From Actinomycetes bacterium (GTDB taxonomy: Bacteria; Actinomycetota; Actinomycetes; Propionibacteriales; Nocardioidaceae): 64,000 nucleotides of DNA. The position numbers were made by a program, and so were the translations under genes. The stretch is from NCBI GenBank assembly GCA_023460975.1, contig JAEWOG010000092.1:124001-188000 (forward strand). The letters are read 5' to 3'. This document shows positions 11,167-19,265 of the stretch, in pieces. Numbering within the stretch: the stretch's first letter is position 1; each line of letters starts with the position of its first letter. The notes under the pieces were generated by a model. The model had not been told where the DNA came from. It saw only the letters and a program-made list of their open reading frames with translations, and ran no database searches.

Positions 11167-12510
11167 TCAGACCTCGTCGAGGAAGCGGTCGAAGACCCGC
11201 GCCCCGAACTCCAGTGCGTCGAGCGGTACGCGCTCGTCCACACCGTGGAACAGCGCGCCGAAGTCGAGCTCCGGGGGCAGCTTGAGCGGGGCGAACCCGT
11301 ACGACTGCATGCCCAGCTTGCGGAAGTGCTTCGCGTCGGTCCCCGCGCCCATGAGGTACGGAGCCACAATGGCGTCGGGGTCCTCGGCGAGGAGGCTGCG
11401 AGTGATCGCCCGCATCAGGTCGGAGTCGGTGGGCGACTCCCACGGCGCTTGCAGGGAGAGGAACTCGTGCTCCACGCCCGGCCCCAGCAGCTCAGCCAGG
11501 GTGGCGAAGAACTCGTCCTCGTGCCCGGGCAGGAACCGCCCGTCGACGTAAGCGTGCGCCTCGGTCGGAATGACATTGACCTTGTAGCCCGCCTCGAGCA
11601 TGGTCGGGTTCAGCATGTTCTGGATGATCGAGCCCAGCATCGCCGCTGACGACTCGAACTCCGCGACGAGGTCGGCCGCGTTGTCGGGCGTGGCCTCCGT
11701 ACCCGCGATGTCCGCCACGGCACCCAGCAGCACCTCCATCGACGGAGTGAGCCGTACGGGCCAGGTGTGGGCGCCGATGCGGGCCACAGCGGCGCTCAGG
11801 CGACTGACCGCGTTGTCGGGGTTGATCATGGAGCCGTGGCCCGCGCGGCCACGGGCCGTGAGCTTCATCCAGGCCATGCCCTTCTCGGCGGCCTCGATGA
11901 GGTAGATCCGCTGGCCCCGCACGGTGGTGGTGAACCCTCCCACCTCGCCGACGGCTTCCGTGCAGCCCTCGAACTCCTCGGCGTGGTCCGTGATGAGGAC
12001 TTCAGCACCTTCATGGCCGCCGGCTTCCTCGTCGGCAGTGAAGCACAGCACCATCGGCCGCTCAGGTTCGCGTCCTGCACGGGCGCGAGCGCGCACCACG
12101 GAGAGCAGCATGGCGTCGAAGTCCTTCATGTCCACGGCTCCCCGGCCCCAGACGTATCCGTCGTGGACCTCCGCGGCAAACGGGTCGAAGGTCCAGTCCG
12201 AGGCCTCCGCGGGCACGACGTCGAGGTGTCCGTGCAGCAGCAGGCGGTCCGTACGTCGGCCGTCACCGCCCCAATGCGCGACAACCGAGGTGCGGCCTCG
12301 GCTGGACTCGTACAGACGCGGTTCGATGCCGACCTCGTCGAGGAGTTCCGCGACGCGCTCAGCCGCCGCCCGCTCGCCCGGTCCGCTGCCGTCGCCGTAG
12401 TTGGAGGTGTCGATGCGAATCAGTTCCCGGCACAGATCCACGACCTCTCCGGCGGGGTCGTGGCGCGGGTCGGCGGCGGTCGACGGCTCGTTGCGGGAGT
12501 CACCAGACAT
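11167..12510 (-). CDS. M20 family metallopeptidase
   Basis: A 447-residue di-zinc amidohydrolase of the M20/ArgE/DapE family, probably cytosolic. The metal-binding motifs are LLLHGHLDVVP (first His and catalytic Asp), GRGAVDMKD (bridging Asp) and FTADEEAGG (catalytic and metal Glu); the last His is near the C-terminus in GALFHGVDERVP. The central lid domain starts at about GRAGHGSM. Peptidase, deacylase or desuccinylase activity cannot be separated by sequence alone. A CAGGAT box six bases before ATG 12510 doubles as an AGGA ribosome binding site, so the start is secure. Confidence 0.93.
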   Translation of the reverse strand: MSGDSRNEPSTAADPRHDPAGEVVDLCRELIRIDTSNYGDGSGPGERAAAERVAELLDEVGIEPRLYESSRGRTSVVAHWGGDGRRTDRLLLHGHLDVVPAEASDWTFDPFAAEVHDGYVWGRGAVDMKDFDAMLLSVVRARARAGREPERPMVLCFTADEEAGGHEGAEVLITDHAEEFEGCTEAVGEVGGFTTTVRGQRIYLIEAAEKGMAWMKLTARGRAGHGSMINPDNAVSRLSAAVARIGAHTWPVRLTPSMEVLLGAVADIAGTEATPDNAADLVAEFESSAAMLGSIIQNMLNPTMLEAGYKVNVIPTEAHAYVDGRFLPGHEDEFFATLAELLGPGVEHEFLSLQAPWESPTDSDLMRAITRSLLAEDPDAIVAPYLMGAGTDAKHFRKLGMQSYGFAPLKLPPELDFGALFHGVDERVPLDALEFGARVFDRFLDEV

Positions 12511-12591
12511 GCCGCCATCCTGCCTCAGCAGCTTGTGGGGACCCCCGATTGCCACTTCTGCCACACCTCTTGCTATGTTTCTCCAGCACTC

Positions 12592-12680
12592 GTCCGGGTG
12601 GCGGAATTGGCAGACGCGCTAGCTTGAGGTGCTAGTGCCCGTATTAGGGCGTGGGGGTTCAAGTCCCCCCTCGGACACCA
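12592..12680 (+). tRNA. tRNA-Leu(GAG)
   Basis: The acceptor strand GTCCGGG pairs with CTCGGAC, and the D arm, anticodon arm CTAGC/GCTAG with loop TTGAGGT (anticodon GAG, for CUC and CUU), long variable arm and T arm GTTCAAG are all visible. The long variable arm marks a class II tRNA. CCA is encoded at 12678-12680. It is followed at once by a strong hairpin. Confidence 0.97.
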
Positions 12681-12682
12681 CA

Positions 12683-12712
12683 CAGAACGGCGGCCCCAGG
12701 GCCGCCGTTCTG
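12683..12712 (+). terminator. Strong intrinsic terminator after tRNA-Leu
   Basis: A perfect 13-bp stem (12683-12695 with 12700-12712) encloses the loop CCAG and begins three bases after the encoded CCA. It is followed by CATTTCCC rather than a long T tract, which is common in high-GC actinobacteria. Confidence 0.85.
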
Positions 12713-12803
12713 CATTTCCCCGGCACACCACCATCCGCGGCGCTGCCCGCGGTCGCGGGCGACGGATGTCCCCATTCACAGGATTTCGTGGTTCCCTCAT
12801 GGG

Positions 12804-13859
12804 GTGACCCCCGCTTCCCCCCGTTCTTTCCCCCTCCTCGTGACCCTCGCGCTGTTGGCCTCCGGCCCCGCGATGGTGGCGACGGCTGCCACTGCCGGTC
12901 CAACCCCCACGACGGTCCAGCATCGCGCGATGAAGGGAACCCCGCACGCGGACACCATCACCGGGACTGCGAAGGGCGAGCGGATCGACAGCTTCCAGGG
13001 CGACGACACAGTCCGGGCGCGCGGGGGCGACGACGTCGTCTACGCGGCCCAGGGCAACGACGCGGTGTGGGGCCAGGGCGGCAACGACACCGTCTTCGGG
13101 CGCGCGGGCGACGACCGGCTCTACGGCGGAGCCGGTGACGACGCCCTGAACGGCAACGACGGCAACGACCTGCTGGACGGACGTCACGGCAACGACGTGC
13201 TGCTGGGCCATGACGGTGACGACCACATCCTCGGCGGCGAGGGCAACGATCGTATGCGCGGCTACGGCGGTGCCGACCGCATGTACGGCGGCCCAGGCAA
13301 CGACACCATGGACGGACTCCTCGACAACGACGTCCTGCACGGCGAGGACGGCAACGACCAGATCAACGGCGGCGAGGGCGACGACGTCATCTACGGCGGC
13401 GAGGGCGACGACACCGAGCGTCGGAGCGCCACGCAGGTGGGCGGTCTGCTGGGTGGTCCGGGCAACGACGTCGTCTACGGCGAGAACGGCAACGACCACG
13501 TCTCGGGCGGACCCGGCATCGACCAGTTGTACGGCGGCCTCGGCAACGACGAGCTCGACGGTGGCGACGGGGACGACCTGTTGGTCGACGACCTCGGCGA
13601 CGACCAGATGACGGGTGACGCCGGCGACGACATCTTCTTCATCGGCCCCGGTGCCGACGAGGTCTACGGCGAAGAGGGCGACGACGTGTTCTACGTCCTC
13701 AACGACAACACCTACGAGCGCATCTACTGCATGGAGGGCCACGACAAGGTCATCTACGTGGGCTCGCGCGACCACAACGACATCTTGGGGCTGCACGGCA
13801 AGAACGACTGCGAGGAGGTTCTCGTGATCGAGACGCCTCCCGCCGGTTGGCCGTACTGA
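12804..13859 (+). CDS. Secreted calcium-binding repeat (RTX-type) protein
   Basis: A 351-residue exported protein. A hydrophobic segment (LLVTLALLASGPAMVATAATA) forms a probable Sec signal peptide, followed by about 22 nine-residue repeats of the form GGxGNDxUx, the hemolysin-type calcium-binding pattern that folds into a parallel beta-roll. The array is interrupted once (TERRSATQVGGL) and ends in a repeat-free tail with two cysteines (YCMEGHDK and KNDCEE) that may form a disulphide. No catalytic domain is visible, so an adhesive, structural or calcium-buffering wall role is possible. No type I secretion genes are near. Start GTG 12804 is uncertain because no ribosome binding site is seen. 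Confidence 0.82.
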   Translation: MTPASPRSFPLLVTLALLASGPAMVATAATAGPTPTTVQHRAMKGTPHADTITGTAKGERIDSFQGDDTVRARGGDDVVYAAQGNDAVWGQGGNDTVFGRAGDDRLYGGAGDDALNGNDGNDLLDGRHGNDVLLGHDGDDHILGGEGNDRMRGYGGADRMYGGPGNDTMDGLLDNDVLHGEDGNDQINGGEGDDVIYGGEGDDTERRSATQVGGLLGGPGNDVVYGENGNDHVSGGPGIDQLYGGLGNDELDGGDGDDLLVDDLGDDQMTGDAGDDIFFIGPGADEVYGEEGDDVFYVLNDNTYERIYCMEGHDKVIYVGSRDHNDILGLHGKNDCEEVLVIETPPAGWPY

Positions 13860-13891
13860 CCCAGCGAACCCGACCTCGACTGCCCTCGCAC

Positions 13892-13897
13892 TAGGCT
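13892..13897 (+). promoter_or_regulatory. -10 box of a leaderless promoter (LysR-like protein)
   Basis: TAGGCT is six bases before ATG 13904, with no ribosome binding site in between. Confidence 0.6.
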
Positions 13898-13903
13898 CCT
13901 GCC

Positions 13904-14479
13904 ATGACGCTGCGCATCGGTTTCGTCACTGGCGCCACGCCGGACAAATGGGCCCGCAACTGGCGATCGATGTCGTCGACCCCGCTGGAGCTGATCCCGT
14001 TGGCCGCGGCCGATCAGGAGCGGGCCGTACGCGAGGGTTCGGTCGACATGGCGCTGGTCCGGCTGCCGATCGACACCGATGACCTGCACTGCGTGCGGCT
14101 GTACGAGGAGCTCCCGGTCGTCGTCGCCTCCCGCGAACACTTCCTCGCGGCCGCGGACGACGAGGTCTCCACCTCAGATCTGGCCGACGAACAGCTCGTC
14201 ATCCCCTCAGCGGCCGGCTGGGTCCCCCACGCCGAGCAACTCCCGTGGCCGGCCATGGACGCGAAGGACGCGGTCGAGACGGTCGCGGCCGGGACCGGCA
14301 TCGCGATCCTGCCCATGTCCGTGGCCCGTCTGCACCAACGCAAGGACGTCGTGGCACGCGTGGTCGGCGACCTGCCCCCCACGCAGATTGCCCTCGTGTG
14401 GCTCAAGGACCGCGACGACGAGACGACCCAGCAGTTCGTCGGCGTCGTGAAGGGGCGTACGGCACGCAGTTCGCGCTGA
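13904..14479 (+). CDS. LysR substrate-binding-domain protein without HTH
   Basis: A 191-residue protein that resembles the effector-binding half of LysR-type regulators (RIGFVTGATPDKW at the N-terminus, REGSVDMALVRLP, LPVVVASREHFLAA, ETVAAGTGIAILPMSVA). The DNA-binding winged helix of about 60 residues is absent and the preceding 44 bases cannot encode it. It therefore probably binds a small ligand or partner rather than DNA; function unknown. It converges with the nucleosidase gene, whose stop codon is two bases away. ATG 13904 is supported by the -10 box at 13892-13897. Confidence 0.8.
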   Translation: MTLRIGFVTGATPDKWARNWRSMSSTPLELIPLAAADQERAVREGSVDMALVRLPIDTDDLHCVRLYEELPVVVASREHFLAAADDEVSTSDLADEQLVIPSAAGWVPHAEQLPWPAMDAKDAVETVAAGTGIAILPMSVARLHQRKDVVARVVGDLPPTQIALVWLKDRDDETTQQFVGVVKGRTARSSR

Positions 14480-14481
14480 CC

Positions 14482-15030
14482 TCACACGTTCGCGCGCAGC
14501 CACTCCCCCAGCACCTCTGCGCTGGCGCGCACCTGGCTCGGCCAGTCCAGCGCAGTCTCGTCCGCGTTGTCGGAGACGTGCTTGACGAGGTGGCAACGCG
14601 CGCCGAACTGCGCAGCGGCGTAAGCGACGGCGTACCCCTCCATGTCGACCAGGTGCGCGCTCGCCGCCAGCCGTGTGCGCACGGCGGGATCGGTGACGAA
14701 CACATCCCCGGTCGCCAGCACCGTCTCCGACTCACCCACCACCAGCCGCTCCTGTGGATCGTGGCCCAGCGCGCGGATCGCGTCGGCGTTGATGTCGTGG
14801 TTGAGGACGACACCCGGCTCGTGCAGACCGGTGATCGAGTCCCTGAGCGCGCCAGCGGTGCCGACATTGATCACGTACACCTCCTCGGGAGAGGGCAGAG
14901 CAGCGAGCGCCCGCGCCGTCGCGACCGCTGCGGGGGTCTTGCCGATGCCGGTGACAACCAGCGGCAGCGCGCTCGGCACGCACTGCGCCTCGGCCCTGGT
15001 CGCGGCCACGACCAGGATCCGCGTCACCAT
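14482..15030 (-). CDS. Nucleosidase (MTA/SAH or futalosine nucleosidase-like)
   Basis: A 182-residue protein of the purine/uridine phosphorylase-like superfamily that cleaves N-ribosidic bonds. Visible motifs are VTGIGKTPAA, YVINVGTAGAL (family NxGTAG motif), DMEGYAVAYAA (the MEG ribose-binding motif with its catalytic-site Glu) and KHVSDNADE (the catalytic Asp in SDxAD). It is shorter than the usual 230 residues of Pfs, mainly in the middle. Its start overlaps the end of guaB1 by seven bases, which suggests a purine salvage operon; the exact nucleoside cannot be told. Confidence 0.82.
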   Translation of the reverse strand: MVTRILVVAATRAEAQCVPSALPLVVTGIGKTPAAVATARALAALPSPEEVYVINVGTAGALRDSITGLHEPGVVLNHDINADAIRALGHDPQERLVVGESETVLATGDVFVTDPAVRTRLAASAHLVDMEGYAVAYAAAQFGARCHLVKHVSDNADETALDWPSQVRASAEVLGEWLRANV

Positions 15031-16460
15031 GACGTCGCCAACGGCCGGCCCTCGTGGAAACCCGCAGCCGACTGGACGCCGACCACGGCACGCTCATGGA
15101 ACTGCGCCACGGTCGCGGCCCCCGCATACGTGGCCGCGGAACGCACGCCCGACGAGATCTCGTCGAGCAGGTCCTCGACGCCCGGGCGTTGGGGGTCCAA
15201 GTACATCCGCGACGACGAGATGCCCTCCTCGAAGAGACCCTTGCGTGCCCGGTCGTACGCTGACTCGGTCGAGGTGCGGTTGGCAACGGCGCGGGCCGAA
15301 GCCATGCCGAAGGAGACCTTGTAGGCCCGCCCGTCAGCCTCGGTGACCAGGTCGCCCGGCGACTCGTGCGTGCCCGCGAACCACGACCCCACCATGACCT
15401 GCGAGGCCCCGGCCGCCAGGGCGAGCGCCACATCTCGCGGGTGCCGGACGCCGCCATCGGCCCACACGTGCGCGCCGAGCTCGCGTGCCGTACGAGCGCA
15501 GTCGAGGACCGCGGAGAACTGCGGACGGCCCACGCCAGTCATCATGCGAGTGGTGCACATGGCGCCTGGGCCGACGCCCACCTTGACGATGTCGGCGCCT
15601 GCCTCGATGAGCTCGGCCGTGGCCTCGGCCGAGACCACGTTGCCCGCCACGATGGGGACCGTCGGCCCGAGGGCCCTGACGCTGGCCAGGGCTTCCAGCA
15701 TGCGCTCCTGGTGCCCGTGCGCGGTGTCCAGCACCAGGCAGTCCGCCCCGGCGTCCAGGAGAGCGCGCGCCTTCGCGGCGACGTCGCCGTTGACCCCGAG
15801 CGCGGCACCGATGCGCAGGCCACCGTCTGCGTCCACCGCGGGCGCGTGGACGGTGGCGCGCAAGGCACCCCGTCGAGTCAGCACTCCGACAAGGAGCCCC
15901 TGCGAGTCAACTCCGATCGCGAGCGGTGCATGGGCCTGCTCGAGCGCATCGAAGACGGTCCGGGGATCCTCGTCGGCGGACACCACCACCGAGCGGTCGT
16001 GCATGACCGTCCCCACCTGCGCAAAGCGATCCACCTCGGCGCAGTCAGCCTGACTGAGCACGCCCAACGGTCGACCCTTGTCCACGACGACGACGGCGCG
16101 GTGCGCCCGCTTGGGCATCAGCGCGAGTGCTTCGGCCACGGTGCGGTCCGGTGCCAACTCCAGCGCAGTGTCGAAGACGTGGTGGCGGCCCTTGACCCAC
16201 GCGATCACCTCGGTGACGACCGGGATGGGGATGTCCTGCGGCAGGATGGCCATCGCACCGCGACGAGCGACGGTCTCGGCCATCCGACGACCGGAGATCG
16301 CGGTCATGTTGGCGACGACGATCGGCAGGGTCGTCCCTGTGCCGTCGGCCGAGGACAGGTCCACGTCGAACCTGCTCCCGACACTGCTGCGGCGGGGCAC
16401 CATGAAGACGTCGTCGTAGGTCAGGTCGTACGCGGGGAGCTCTGGCTGGAGGAATCGCAC
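15024..16460 (-). CDS. guaB1: GuaB1-family IMPDH-related protein (probable GMP reductase)
   Basis: A 478-residue member of the GuaB1 family, paralogous to IMP dehydrogenase; mycobacterial GuaB1 has been reported to work as a GMP reductase, returning GMP to IMP. The order is the N-terminal barrel segment, a CBS pair (about residues 95-205, including HDRSVVVSADEDPRTVFDAL), then the barrel with the catalytic-cysteine loop GPGAMCTTRMMTGVGRP. It is co-transcribed with the overlapping nucleosidase gene. GTG 16460 gives the family start VRFLQPELPAYDLTYDDVF and lies seven bases behind TAGGTT (16468-16473). Confidence 0.92.
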   Translation of the reverse strand: MRFLQPELPAYDLTYDDVFMVPRRSSVGSRFDVDLSSADGTGTTLPIVVANMTAISGRRMAETVARRGAMAILPQDIPIPVVTEVIAWVKGRHHVFDTALELAPDRTVAEALALMPKRAHRAVVVVDKGRPLGVLSQADCAEVDRFAQVGTVMHDRSVVVSADEDPRTVFDALEQAHAPLAIGVDSQGLLVGVLTRRGALRATVHAPAVDADGGLRIGAALGVNGDVAAKARALLDAGADCLVLDTAHGHQERMLEALASVRALGPTVPIVAGNVVSAEATAELIEAGADIVKVGVGPGAMCTTRMMTGVGRPQFSAVLDCARTARELGAHVWADGGVRHPRDVALALAAGASQVMVGSWFAGTHESPGDLVTEADGRAYKVSFGMASARAVANRTSTESAYDRARKGLFEEGISSSRMYLDPQRPGVEDLLDEISSGVRSAATYAGAATVAQFHERAVVGVQSAAGFHEGRPLATSW

Positions 16461-16467
16461 ACCGGAG

Positions 16468-16473
16468 AACCTA
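16468..16473 (-). promoter_or_regulatory. -10 box of a leaderless promoter (guaB1)
   Basis: TAGGTT on the minus strand is seven bases before GTG 16460. Confidence 0.55.
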
Positions 16474-16587
16474 CGTGGTTCGCGGCCGAGCTTCTGCCCG
16501 GTCCGCCTGGGTGTCGCCGCAGCAAGGCGCCGCCAGGTTGTCGTGGGCGCCGGCGGAACCCCCGCGACGCCCACGGCTGTGACCTGA

Positions 16588-17805
16588 TCACTTCAGTTGT
16601 GCGCTCGACAACCCCAGGATGCGACGCGCCACGATGAGCTGCTGGATCTGCTGAGTGCCCTCGAAGATGTCGAGGATCTTGGAGTCGCGCGCCCACTTCT
16701 CGAGCAGCTCGGTCTCGGAGTAGCCCAGAGTGCCGCACAGTTCGACGCAGGACAGGGTGATGTCCGAGCCGACCCGTCCCGCCTTGGCCTTGGCCATCGA
16801 CGCCTCGAGCGAGTTGGGCTTGCGGTTGTCGGCCATCCAGGCCGCCTGGAGCATGAGGAGCTTGCCGGCTTCCCAGTCGGCCTCCATCTGGAGGAACTTG
16901 GCTGCCGCAGCGCTCTGCAGACGCGCGGGGCGGTCGTGGTCGATCACGACCCCGGCCTGCTCGAGCAGGTCCTTGGTCAGGTCCAGCGCGGCACGAGCAC
17001 AACCGATGGCCATCGCCGCGACGAGGGGACGCGTGTTGTCGAACGTGGCCATCGCTCCGCCAAAGCCGGCCTTCACGTCAATCTCGGGCGAACCCAGCAG
17101 GTCCTCCGCCGGCACGCGGCAGTTGGTGAACGTGATGACGGCCGTGTCCGAGGCGCGGATGCCGAGCTTGTGCTCCAGGCGCTCGACCTTCATGCCCGGG
17201 TTGTCGCGGTGGACGACGAACGACTTGATCGCCGCCCTGCCCAGCGTCTTGTCGAGCGTGGCCCACACGACGACTGCGCCTGCCCGCTCCCCGGACGTGA
17301 CGAAGATCTTCTCCCCGTTGAGGACGTACTCGTCGCCGTCCAGGGTGGCGGTGGTTGTGATGTTCGCGGAGTCCGAACCCGTACCGGGCTCCGTGATCGC
17401 CATGGCGGCCCACACCCCGGCGTACCGCTCCTGCTGCTCGGGGCTCGCGACCGCGGCAATGGCAGCGTTGCCCAACCCCTGACGCGGCATGGCGAGCAGC
17501 AACCCGGTGTCGCCCCAGCACATCTCGGTGATCGACAGCACCGAGGCCAGATTCGCGCCGTTGCGGACGCGGTCCGTGTCGGCCTCGCGCGGCTGCTGCT
17601 GGGCGGCGCCCGTGGCACCTGCCCCCTCGGATGCTCCCGAGGAGGACATGCCGTCGATCATCGCTGCCAGGAGGTCGAGTTCCTTGGGGTACTCGTGCTC
17701 GGCGCGGTCGTACTTGCGCGAGATCGGGCGGAGCATGTTCATGGCCACCTGGTGCGCCTGGTCGACCAGTGCGCGGTGCTTGCGTGGAGTGTCGAGATTG
17801 ATCAT
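16588..17805 (-). CDS. fadE23: Acyl-CoA dehydrogenase (FadE23-like)
   Basis: A 405-residue flavin enzyme of the acyl-CoA dehydrogenase family that would introduce an alpha-beta double bond in an acyl-CoA. AITEPGTGSDSANITTTA binds FAD and DIFEGTQQIQQLIVARRILG is the C-terminal FAD/dimer motif. A Ser/Gly/Gln-rich insertion (residues about 55-75, SSSGASEGAGATGAAQQQ) interrupts the N-terminal helical domain. Its ATG overlaps the stop of the upstream gene by one base (TGATG), so the two are translated together. Length and pairing match the FadE24-FadE23 pair of mycobacteria, where two unequal subunits probably form one enzyme. The symbol is by resemblance only. Confidence 0.85.
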   Translation of the reverse strand: MINLDTPRKHRALVDQAHQVAMNMLRPISRKYDRAEHEYPKELDLLAAMIDGMSSSGASEGAGATGAAQQQPREADTDRVRNGANLASVLSITEMCWGDTGLLLAMPRQGLGNAAIAAVASPEQQERYAGVWAAMAITEPGTGSDSANITTTATLDGDEYVLNGEKIFVTSGERAGAVVVWATLDKTLGRAAIKSFVVHRDNPGMKVERLEHKLGIRASDTAVITFTNCRVPAEDLLGSPEIDVKAGFGGAMATFDNTRPLVAAMAIGCARAALDLTKDLLEQAGVVIDHDRPARLQSAAAAKFLQMEADWEAGKLLMLQAAWMADNRKPNSLEASMAKAKAGRVGSDITLSCVELCGTLGYSETELLEKWARDSKILDIFEGTQQIQQLIVARRILGLSSAQLK

Positions 17806-19166
17806 CAGACCAGCACCCCACCCTCGACGAGGCTCACAGCTCGCAAGTCTCGGTACCACCGTTCCACCGGATGCTCCTTCACGAATCCATGGCCGCCGAG
17901 CAGTTGGACACCGTCCAGACCGATCTTCATGGCCTTCTCGCCGCACAACTGGCGGGCCAGAGCCACCTCACGCCCGAAGTCCTTGCCGCGTGCCGCGCGT
18001 GACGCGGCCTGCCAGGTCAGCAGACGCATCGACTGCAGCTCGATGGCCATGTCCGCCACCGCGAACGCGACCGACTGACGGTGGCTGACCGGCTCGCCGA
18101 ACGCCTCGCGCGTGTTGACGTACTCCTTGACGTAGTCCAGGACTGCCTGGCCGGTGCCGACGGCCAAGGCGCACCACGCAAGGCGGGACAGCCGCACGCA
18201 CTCGCGGTAGGCCTCTCCGTCCGATCCGCCGAGCAGGGCACCGAACCCCACGCGCACCTCCTCGAGGTGCAGTCGCGTCAGCGACGCGGCGCGCACGCCC
18301 ATGGACGGGTCCCCCTCGACGCTGAGTCCCTCGAGGCCCCCCTCGATCACGAACAAGGCCGGCTGCCCCTCCAGCAGCGCCCCCACCACGAAGAGCTCGG
18401 CCTCGTGGCCGCGCACGACTGCCGACTTCACGCCGGACAGGACGTAGCCGTCGGCCACACGCACCGCCTTCGTCGCCGGAGTCATGGCGTCGAACAGCAC
18501 CGACGGCTCCGACAGGCACAGCGCCGCGACGGGGGCATCCTCGCCCGAGAAGGCGGCCAGGTACGTCTGCTGCTGGGCATCGGTGCCCCACAGCCCCAAC
18601 GCGGTCGCCACCGCGCCCGAAGCGGAGGCAGCCACGGCGAGCCCCATGTCTCCCCGTGCCAACGCCTCAGCGACCAGGACGCCTGCGACTGCGGAGCGCT
18701 CCTCCGCGATGCCCCCCAACGCCTCAGGAACGCCCAGCAGGGACAAGCCCACTTCGCTGGCCGCAGCGAGCACCTCGGCGGGTGCCGCGGCGTCCTGGTC
18801 GGCCTGGGCCGCCGCCGGACGCAGGATCTCCTCGGCCAACTCCGTACACACGTCGACGAGCATCTGCTGATCCTCGGTCGGCGTCAGGTCGAAGGTGCCC
18901 GAACCCGTGGCGGCAGCGGCGCGCTGTCCCGGTGCACTTGACCCACTGCGAGCGAAGCGACGTCCTGCCCCCACGGCGACCTTGAAACCCGAGCGAGTGA
19001 CGCTGAAGACGGCCTGCTCGGTCTGCTTGCGCACACCCAGACGGTCCACGAGGTCACTCTGGGCGATGCGATTGAGGGCGGCCATGGCATAACCCAACGG
19101 TGCGCGGGTCTCCCGCGAGGAGAGTCCGTGGCGTCCTGCGGGGCGCTTGGCGTTCATGAGGGACAT
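17805..19166 (-). CDS. fadE24: Acyl-CoA dehydrogenase (FadE24-like)
   Basis: A 453-residue acyl-CoA dehydrogenase homologue with an unusual N-terminal extension of about 95 residues before the conserved FDLTPTEDQQMLVD start of the family fold. The C-terminal half has TREAFGEPVSHRQSVAFAVADMAIE and DGVQLLGGHGFVKEHPVERWYRDLRAV, typical of the family, whereas the FAD-binding middle (CLSEPSVLFDAMT) is degenerate. This supports a heteromeric enzyme with the next gene. ATG 19166 is six bases after TACAGT, so the mRNA is probably leaderless, and a perfect palindrome overlaps that box. Confidence 0.85.
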   Translation of the reverse strand: MSLMNAKRPAGRHGLSSRETRAPLGYAMAALNRIAQSDLVDRLGVRKQTEQAVFSVTRSGFKVAVGAGRRFARSGSSAPGQRAAAATGSGTFDLTPTEDQQMLVDVCTELAEEILRPAAAQADQDAAAPAEVLAAASEVGLSLLGVPEALGGIAEERSAVAGVLVAEALARGDMGLAVAASASGAVATALGLWGTDAQQQTYLAAFSGEDAPVAALCLSEPSVLFDAMTPATKAVRVADGYVLSGVKSAVVRGHEAELFVVGALLEGQPALFVIEGGLEGLSVEGDPSMGVRAASLTRLHLEEVRVGFGALLGGSDGEAYRECVRLSRLAWCALAVGTGQAVLDYVKEYVNTREAFGEPVSHRQSVAFAVADMAIELQSMRLLTWQAASRAARGKDFGREVALARQLCGEKAMKIGLDGVQLLGGHGFVKEHPVERWYRDLRAVSLVEGGVLV

Positions 19167-19172
19167 GCAATC

Positions 19173-19191
19173 ACTGTAACTGCGAGTTACA
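19173..19191 (-). promoter_or_regulatory. Palindromic operator over the -10 box of the fadE24-fadE23 pair
   Basis: TGTAACTGCGAGTTACA at 19175-19191 is a perfect 7-3-7 inverted repeat. The minus-strand -10 box TACAGT (19173-19178) overlaps its near end and lies six bases before ATG 19166. The size and symmetry fit a TetR-type repressor that would block RNA polymerase directly, plausibly one sensing acyl-CoA. No regulator gene is adjacent. Confidence 0.7.
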
Positions 19192-19253
19192 ACAGTTGTC
19201 ACGCGACGTCCCGGTCCTGCTGCCCCACTTCGCTCGCGGGCCCTGCTCGACAT

Positions 19254-19259
19254 TAGGCT
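19254..19259 (+). promoter_or_regulatory. -10 box of a leaderless promoter (def)
   Basis: TAGGCT is six bases before ATG 19266, with no ribosome binding site. Confidence 0.6.
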
Positions 19260-19265
19260 CAGCGC

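Noticed and set aside
13000..13700. 27-bp periodic repeats resembling a CRISPR array
   Set aside because: The period is nine codons in frame and encodes calcium-binding nonapeptides; there are no constant repeats with unique spacers.
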